From: Phascolarctobacterium sp.
GTDB lineage: Bacteria > Bacillota > Negativicutes > Acidaminococcales > Acidaminococcaceae
Direction: 5' to 3'
DNA: 5,917 bases
Assembly: GCA_022718015.1 (NCBI GenBank)
Contig: JAIHZV010000082.1
Coordinates: forward strand, 1-5,917
The notes beneath the pieces were generated by a model that made no database searches, had not been told where the DNA came from, and saw only the letters and a program-made list of their open reading frames with translations. The position numbers were made by a program, and so were the translations under genes. This document shows positions 1 to 3,680 of the stretch, in pieces. Positions within the stretch are counted from its first letter, which is position 1. Each line of letters starts with the position of its first letter.

Positions 1-1
1 G

Positions 2-103
2 GATGGCCCCGGTATGTTCAAGGTGCGTCTGCTGGACTGCGTTTATCATGTGACGACCAAATGGAATCTTGTTAACCTGAAGCCTGAGGAAAAGGTGTCC
101 TAA
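2..103 (+). CDS. 3' end of an unrecognised protein gene upstream of thiE (partial)
   Basis: An open frame enters from the left edge and ends with TAA at 101-103, giving the last 33 residues of a protein (starts DGPGMFKVRL, ends KPEEKVS). The fragment is mixed hydrophobic and basic and shows no motif I can assign. The stop is followed by one base and then the thiE ATG, so the two genes are almost certainly in one operon and probably translationally coupled; the thiE ribosome-binding site lies inside this frame. The location suggests, but does not show, a role in thiamine synthesis or salvage. No TPP riboswitch is visible because the operon start is outside the window. Confidence 0.6.
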   Translation, partial: DGPGMFKVRLLDCVYHVTTKWNLVNLKPEEKVS

Positions 104-104
104 G

Positions 105-731
105 ATGAAGCCTGTTATTGATTACAGTATCTACCTCGTGACAGACGAGGCTTGTTTGCATGGACGCCCGCTTCTGAAATGCGTGGAGGAAGCGTTGGCG
201 GCAGGCGTAACGCTTGTACAATACCGTGCGAAGGCTGCGGACGGCGGTGTGCTTTATGCCGAAGCGTGCAAGCTCAAGGAGCTGTGCGATAAGTATAACG
301 TACCGCTGATTATCAACGACCGTCTGGATATTGCGCTGGCTGTCGGCGCGGCAGGCGTACATCTGGGGCAGGACGATTTGCCCTGTGTTGTGGCGCGCAG
401 ATTGCTGGGCGAGGAGTTTATCATCGGCGTATCGGCGCATAATCCGGCTGAGGCAGTGCAGGCGGTCAGCGAGGGTGCTGATTATCTTGGCTGCGGTGCA
501 GTGTTCGGCACAGCGACGAAGCACGATGTGGCGAAGCTGGGACTGGAAAATCTGCGCGCTATCCGTAAGGCTGTTGCAGTACCAATGGTAGGCATAGGCG
601 GCATCACTGTGGATAATTATGCAGAGGTCTTGGCGACAGGCGCAGACGGTGCAGCCATCGTCAGCGGCATTCTGGCGCAGAAGGATATCGGCGCAGCTGT
701 AAAAAAACTAGTTACGACAAAGCAAAAATAA
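105..731 (+). CDS. thiE: Thiamine-phosphate synthase (ThiE)
   Basis: ThiE joins the pyrimidine HMP-PP to the thiazole phosphate to give thiamine phosphate and pyrophosphate, in the cytoplasm. The 208-residue product has the usual length for this TIM-barrel family and the expected motif series: VQYRAK (38-43; Q39, R41 and K43 match the family's Q-x-R-x-K), IINDR (69-73; N71 and D72 for substrate and Mg2+), GVHLGQDD (84-91), GVSAHN (108-113), GCGAVFGTATK (129-139, with K139), GIGGI (163-167) and GADGAAIVSGI (179-189) at the phosphate-binding end. Tyr40 sits where Leu or Ile is common. The ATG at 105 follows the previous stop by one base and has AAAGGTG at 91-97 as ribosome-binding site. It is the last gene of its operon; a terminator begins five bases after the stop. 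The family assignment is firm; activity is inferred. Confidence 0.96.
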   Translation: MKPVIDYSIYLVTDEACLHGRPLLKCVEEALAAGVTLVQYRAKAADGGVLYAEACKLKELCDKYNVPLIINDRLDIALAVGAAGVHLGQDDLPCVVARRLLGEEFIIGVSAHNPAEAVQAVSEGADYLGCGAVFGTATKHDVAKLGLENLRAIRKAVAVPMVGIGGITVDNYAEVLATGADGAAIVSGILAQKDIGAAVKKLVTTKQK

Positions 732-735
732 GACT

Positions 736-775
736 GGAGCTTCTCTGGCGTAAAGCCGGGGAAGCTTCTTTTTTT
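736..775 (+). terminator. Intrinsic terminator after thiE
   Basis: A 14-bp stem (736-749 with 755-768, including three G-T wobble pairs) closes a GTAAA loop and is followed by seven T. It begins five bases after the thiE stop, so it ends the thiamine operon and separates it from the EF-G-like gene. Confidence 0.93.
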
Positions 776-783
776 CTGAAAAG

Positions 784-799
784 TGTAACCTCCGTTACA
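784..799. repeat. Perfect inverted repeat TGTAAC-CTCC-GTTACA
   Basis: Two 6-base arms with a 4-base spacer lie between the thiE terminator and the likely promoter of the EF-G-like gene. The form fits a small operator for a dimeric regulator, but no regulator is identifiable. The bases AGTGTAACC at 782-790, covering the left arm, recur at 3051-3059 after the next terminator. Confidence 0.4.
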
Positions 800-832
800 G
801 ATTTTCGCTAATTGAAAAAATTATGAGAAATT

Positions 833-861
833 TTATGCAAAAAGAAGGAGATTTATATAAT
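833..861 (+). promoter_or_regulatory. Possible promoter of the EF-G-like gene
   Basis: A perfect -10 hexamer TATAAT lies at 856-861. Seventeen bases upstream is TTATGC (833-838), a poor -35 match; TTGAAA at 812-817 is a better hexamer but too far away. Transcription would start near 868, leaving a leader of about 43 bases. The region is AT-rich, which favours a promoter here. The preceding terminator makes an independent promoter likely, though its exact position is uncertain. Confidence 0.4.
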
Positions 862-910
862 TTAGCGAATTACAAGAGTATAACAAATGCCTGATAAAGG
901 GGGATTTATC

Positions 911-2971
911 ATGAAAGAATACACTGGTGATAAGATTAGAAACGTGGCCATTGTGGGTCATGGTGGAGCAGGAACCACGTCGGTAACTGAAGCCCTGCTG
1001 TATCGCAGCGGAGCAATCAGCAGGATGTGTAAGGTTGAAGACGGTGCTACCACCACTGATTACGAACCCGAAGAAATCAAACGTAAGGTCTCCGTTAACG
1101 CTACTTTGGCACCTGTTGAATGGCGTGACACCAAAATCAACTTCATTGATACTCCTGGCTTTGCTGACTTCGTTGCTGAGGTTAAGGGAGCCTTTAGAGC
1201 AGTTGACAGTGCATTGATTGTAGTGTGCGCAACAAGTGGTGTACAGGTTGGTACCGAGCAATGCTGGAAACTGGCTGAAGAAGCTGGTCTGCCGCGTATT
1301 ATTTTCGTCAACAAGATGGATCGTGAAAATGCTGACTTTGACAGCATTCTTGACAATTTGCGTGGCAAGTTCGGTAAGCATGTACTGCCCTTACAGCTGC
1401 CGTTGGGCAAGGAAGACAATTTCCAAGGCATTATTGACCTTTACAAAATGAAGGCTTATCGTGCCAACGGTAATGGCTCCGATGAAATAGAGATTCCGGA
1501 AGAGTATAAAGAGGCTGCACTGGCAGCTCATGAGAAGATGGTAGAAGCTGCTGTCGAGGCTGATGATGACTGCATGATGCGTTATCTCGATGGCGAAACC
1601 ATCAGCGACGAAGAGATTATGAAATGCCTGATCAAGGGCATCCGCCAAGCTATCATTTATCCGATGCTGTGCGGCAGTGCCTACAAGGATATCGGTCTTG
1701 GCCGTCTTATGAATGCTATCATCGACTTTACCTATCCGGCAATTTTGAATGACTATATCGTTATTGATAAAGCAACCGGTGAAGAAGAAATTCGTGACTC
1801 CAATGCGCCGATGGCTGCGTTGGTATTCAAAACAACTTCTGACCCCTTTGTTGGCCGTTTAAGTTATTTCCGTGTATTCTCTGGCTCCATTAAAGCAGAC
1901 AGCATTGTTTACAACTCCCGTCGTGAGGAGGAGGAACGCATTGCCAACATCTATACTATGCGTGGCAAGACACAGATTCCGATGAAACAGGTTTGTGCCG
2001 GTGATATCGGTGTTGTTGCTAAGCTGCAATACACCTCTACCGGTGATACGCTGTGTGACAAAAACTCTGAGGTTGAATTCCCGCCCATTAACTTCCCTCT
2101 GCCGATGTACACCAGAGCTATCTATCCGAAGAAGAAGGGTGACGAGGACAAGATTATGTCCGCTCTGAATCGTTTGATGGATGAAGACCCGACGATTATC
2201 GTAACTAAGAACCCTGTAACGAAGGAAACTCTTATCAGCGGCATGGGCGACCAGCATATTGAGATTATCATGGAACGCATGCAGCGTAAGTTTGGTGTTG
2301 AAGCCGTTCTGAAAGCACCTATTATCGAATATCGCGAAACTATCCGTGGCACTGCTGAGGTAGAAGGCAAGCATAAGAAGCAATCCGGCGGTCATGGCCA
2401 ATATGGTCACGTTGTGATTAAGATGGAGCCTCTGCCACCTGGAGGCGGCTTCGAATTCGTGGATAAGATTTTTGGCGGTGCTGTTCCTCGTCAATACATC
2501 CCTGCTGTAGAAAAGGGTATGCGTGAGGCTATGGAAAAAGGTGTTTTAGCTGGTTATCCGGTTGTGGATATGCGCATTACTCTGCTTGATGGTTCTTACC
2601 ATACTGTCGATTCCTCTGAAATGGCATTTAAGACTGCTTCCAATATCGCCTTCAAGAAAGCAATGGAGCAATGTAAACCTGTACTTCTGGAGCCTGTTTA
2701 CAGTCTCGAAGTAACCTGTGCAGATTCTATGATGGGCGATGTTATCGGTGATTTGAACGCCAAACGCGGTCGTATTCTCGGCATGCAGAGCGTAGAAGAA
2801 GGCATGAGCGTCGTAACGGCTCAGGTACCCTATGCTGAAATTACGGAATATGCTGTAGACCTCCGCGCTATCACTCAAGGTCAGGGCACCTTTGAAATGA
2901 AGTTTGATCATTATGAAGATGTTCCGGCTAAGATGGCTGAAAAGATTATCGCCGAGCATAAGCAGGCCTAA
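911..2971 (+). CDS. EF-G-like translational GTPase, divergent EF-G2 type
   Basis: The 686-residue product has the length and five-domain order of elongation factor G: G domain (about 8-280), domain II (about 295-385), III (about 400-475), IV (about 476-600, with SGGHGQYGHV at 492-501 and DGSYHTVDSSEMAF at 560-573) and V (about 600-686, with GDLNAKRG at 613-620). Canonical EF-G drives ribosomal translocation and, with RRF, recycling. This copy is divergent. The P-loop is GHGGAGTTS (16-24), with Thr22 replacing the Walker A Lys. Switch I ends KRKVSV instead of ERGITI. Switch II is DTPGFADF (80-87), with Phe84 in place of the catalytic His. NKMD (134-137) is intact and GSAYK (255-259) fits G5. 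I prefer the ATG at 911 because AAAGGGGGA (896-904) precedes it; the in-frame ATG at 887 has no good site. The gene stands alone, outside an rpsL-rpsG-tuf cluster, so it is probably a second EF-G paralogue. Its cellular role is unknown. Confidence 0.93.
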   Translation: MKEYTGDKIRNVAIVGHGGAGTTSVTEALLYRSGAISRMCKVEDGATTTDYEPEEIKRKVSVNATLAPVEWRDTKINFIDTPGFADFVAEVKGAFRAVDSALIVVCATSGVQVGTEQCWKLAEEAGLPRIIFVNKMDRENADFDSILDNLRGKFGKHVLPLQLPLGKEDNFQGIIDLYKMKAYRANGNGSDEIEIPEEYKEAALAAHEKMVEAAVEADDDCMMRYLDGETISDEEIMKCLIKGIRQAIIYPMLCGSAYKDIGLGRLMNAIIDFTYPAILNDYIVIDKATGEEEIRDSNAPMAALVFKTTSDPFVGRLSYFRVFSGSIKADSIVYNSRREEEERIANIYTMRGKTQIPMKQVCAGDIGVVAKLQYTSTGDTLCDKNSEVEFPPINFPLPMYTRAIYPKKKGDEDKIMSALNRLMDEDPTIIVTKNPVTKETLISGMGDQHIEIIMERMQRKFGVEAVLKAPIIEYRETIRGTAEVEGKHKKQSGGHGQYGHVVIKMEPLPPGGGFEFVDKIFGGAVPRQYIPAVEKGMREAMEKGVLAGYPVVDMRITLLDGSYHTVDSSEMAFKTASNIAFKKAMEQCKPVLLEPVYSLEVTCADSMMGDVIGDLNAKRGRILGMQSVEEGMSVVTAQVPYAEITEYAVDLRAITQGQGTFEMKFDHYEDVPAKMAEKIIAEHKQA

Positions 2972-2998
2972 CGTACTTTATAAAAACTGAATAACGAA

Positions 2999-3042
2999 GA
3001 AAGACACCATTGTTGGTTTAGCGGCCTGCAATGGTGTCTTTC
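2999..3042 (+). terminator. Hairpin terminator after the EF-G-like gene
   Basis: A perfect 14-bp stem (GAAAGACACCATTG at 2999-3012 with its complement at 3029-3042) encloses a 16-base loop, 27 bases after the stop. The trailing T tract is short and broken (TCTTTCGTT), so termination may be incomplete. The stem carries A at its foot on one side and T on the other, so it could also act on the opposite strand. Confidence 0.75.
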
Positions 3043-3044
3043 GT

Positions 3045-3058
3045 TGTAACAGTGTAAC
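3045..3058 (+). repeat. Tandem TGTAAC pair
   Basis: TGTAAC occurs at 3045-3050 and again at 3053-3058, two bases apart. The second copy lies in AGTGTAACC (3051-3059), also found at 782-790. It may be a protein-binding site or chance; the only support is the recurrence after both terminators. Confidence 0.25.
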
Positions 3059-3106
3059 CGTGGGAGCAGATGGGTGAATTTGTTGAGTTTATAGGTTAGT
3101 TGTTCT

Positions 3107-3115
3107 TGCTATACT
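3107..3115 (+). promoter_or_regulatory. Extended -10 element in front of the hairpin-bounded element
   Basis: TGCTATACT is an extended -10 box (TGn plus TATACT). The same nine bases form the -10 of the strong promoter at 3466-3493. The best upstream -35 candidate, TTGAGT at 3083-3088, is 21 bases away, which is too far, so the promoter would depend on the extended -10. Transcription would begin near 3122, inside the first hairpin. Confidence 0.35.
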
Positions 3116-3116
3116 G

Positions 3117-3313
3117 CAACTTCTTTCGTCCCCGAAAGAAGTTGGAAGAAAGGGCGCGCTTTTATTAAAAGCGCGGGAAAAAACGCTTTTTGCTCGCATA
3201 AAAAAGCTTAGCAAAAAATGCTTTACCATATTCCTGAAAAGTTCGGCGGAATCCAGCGGAGCAGCAGTAAGGGCGTTTTTTGGTTACTTTTTGTCGCCCT
3301 GGACAAAAAGTAA
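3117..3313 (+). repeat. Hairpin-bounded intergenic element, possibly a non-autonomous repeat
   Basis: The left end is a perfect 12-bp hairpin (3117-3128 with 3133-3144, loop TCCC). The right end is a perfect 12-bp hairpin (3284-3295 with 3302-3313, loop GCCCTG). Both follow the same scheme (ACTT-rich arm, GTC and CCC near the loop, complement rich in GA and A), so they look related. Inside are a 9-bp hairpin (CGCGCTTTT at 3155-3163 with 3167-3175, loop ATT), an A/T-rich part to about 3230, and a GC-rich part (3241-3275) that repeats GCGGA. No convincing coding frame is present. The architecture resembles REP or MITE-like intergenic repeats, but only one copy is visible here. Confidence 0.5.
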
Positions 3314-3347
3314 TATCTAGGAGTCGTATTAAGTACGGCTCTTTTTT
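3122..3347 (+). ncRNA. Candidate small structured RNA of about 225 nt
   Basis: An extended -10 box (3107-3115), strong internal hairpins (3117-3144, 3155-3175, 3284-3313) and an intrinsic terminator (3321-3347) lie in order on one strand, with no gene between them. The terminator sits 350 bases after the EF-G-like stop and after another terminator, so it needs a transcript to end. That transcript could be a small RNA, or read-through from the EF-G-like gene. It matches no RNA family I can name. Confidence 0.3.
3321..3347 (+). terminator. Intrinsic terminator in the gene-free region
   Basis: GAGTCGTA (3321-3328) pairs with TACGGCTC (3334-3341), an 8-bp stem with one G-T wobble and a TTAAG loop, followed by six T (3342-3347). 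It would stop read-through from the EF-G-like gene or end a small RNA, and insulates the autotransporter gene. Confidence 0.8.
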
Positions 3348-3382
3348 GTTGCGAAAATAACAGGTGTGTATAGCTAGAAACG

Positions 3383-3411
3383 TTGACATAATGTAAACTT
3401 TATTGTAATTT
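3383..3411 (+). promoter_or_regulatory. Possible upstream promoter with consensus -35
   Basis: A perfect TTGACA (3383-3388) is followed after 17 bases by TAATTT (3406-3411), a weak -10. It lies in A/T-rich DNA about 80 bases upstream of the better promoter and could add to autotransporter transcription. The poor -10 keeps confidence low. Confidence 0.3.
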
Positions 3412-3445
3412 TTCTGCTTTAAAAAGCTTAAAAACTCCGAATGTC

Positions 3446-3455
3446 ATGTATACAT
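3446..3455. promoter_or_regulatory. Palindrome ATGTATACAT, possible operator
   Basis: This perfect 10-base palindrome is centred about 16 bases upstream of the -35 box at 3466, near -50 from the likely start. AAACTC (3432-3437) and GAGTTT (3462-3467) form an outer inverted repeat with almost the same centre, and its right arm overlaps the -35. The position would suit a regulator of the autotransporter; none can be named. Confidence 0.35.
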
Positions 3456-3465
3456 ATATAAGAGT

Positions 3466-3493
3466 TTGACTAGGGGGGACAAAGTGCTATACT
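3466..3493 (+). promoter_or_regulatory. Strong extended -10 promoter of the autotransporter gene
   Basis: TTGACT (-35, 3466-3471) and TATACT (-10, 3488-3493) are 16 bases apart, and the -10 is extended by TGC (3485-3487). Transcription would start near 3500. The spacer holds six consecutive G (3473-3478), a slippage-prone run whose length would set the spacing between the boxes. It is the best promoter in the gene-free region and points at the autotransporter. Confidence 0.75.
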
Positions 3494-3499
3494 TGTGAT

Positions 3500-3632
3500 A
3501 ACGAGTAAAGAAGTAAAAATCAGTAAAATTTTTACTTAGTTGATTATTCGTGGTACAAAAATCTTTGCAGCGCAAGCTGCGAACCTTTGATTTTAGGAAT
3601 TTTGGTGAAAAATTTATGAAAGGTTGGGATTC
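3500..3632 (+). other. Structured 5' leader of the autotransporter mRNA
   Basis: About 130 bases separate the likely transcription start from the first good start codon. Two hairpins stand out. A perfect 10-bp A/T stem (3511-3520 with 3528-3537) has a CAGTAAA loop. A second, GC-cored stem (3564-3571 with 3576-3583, one T-G pair) is closed by GCAA, a GNRA tetraloop, and extended by AAAATC (3558-3563) pairing with GATTTT (3589-3594) across a five-base bulge. I do not recognise a known riboswitch; the c-di-GMP-I core is absent. A tiny frame (MKGWDS, 3616-3636) overlaps the ATG at 3633 and may be incidental. Confidence 0.45.
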
Positions 3633-3680
3633 ATGATGAAGAGTAAAAAATGCAATATTCAGCAGCTATGGGAACGTTAA
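3633..3680 (+). other. Out-of-frame 15-codon start segment of the autotransporter gene
   Basis: A double ATG (3633 and 3636) preceded by AAAGG at 3619-3623 has the best ribosome-binding site near the autotransporter. As written it encodes MMKSKKCNIQQLWER and stops at 3678-3680. MMKSKK is a typical basic signal-peptide n-region, yet the hydrophobic core lies in the next frame. The break falls at six A (3645-3650): with seven A, MMKSKK would run directly into MQYSAAMGTLIG. This is therefore probably the original or ON-state start of the gene. A chance frame cannot be excluded. Confidence 0.5.

Noticed and set aside
72..524. A 150-codon minus-strand frame opposite thiE
   Set aside because: It overlaps the well-supported thiE sequence and shows no recognisable features.
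887..910. Start of the EF-G-like gene at the ATG at 887
   Set aside because: It is in frame but has only a weak upstream AAGAG. The ATG at 911 follows AAAGGGGGA at the right distance and gives the usual EF-G N-terminus.
833..1381. A 182-codon minus-strand frame over the start of the EF-G-like gene
   Set aside because: It is the antisense shadow of a clearly conserved GTPase domain and has no domain of its own.
1859..2494. A 211-codon minus-strand frame inside the EF-G-like gene
   Set aside because: It lies entirely opposite conserved domains II to IV; its open length follows from the codon use of the sense gene.
3117..3347. CRISPR array or tRNA in the hairpin-rich region
   Set aside because: There is no regular repeat-spacer spacing, and no cloverleaf or T-loop consensus; the stems are perfect hairpins with short loops.
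3165..3389. A 74-codon minus-strand frame (starts MSTFLAIHTCYF, ends KKRFFPRF) in the gene-free region
   Set aside because: It runs through the terminator, the right-hand hairpin and the core of the element, so its sequence is dictated by those structures. It is rich in Lys, Phe and Arg from A/T-rich repeat DNA, has no recognisable domain and no convincing ribosome-binding site.
3201..3430. The 10-mer AAAAAGCTTA repeated at 3201-3210 and 3421-3430
   Set aside because: It is a low-complexity A-rich string around an AAGCTT palindrome in AT-rich DNA, and the flanking bases do not extend the match.
3500..3632. A known riboswitch in the autotransporter leader
   Set aside because: I looked for the c-di-GMP-I core and the TPP thi-box and found neither; only generic hairpins are visible.
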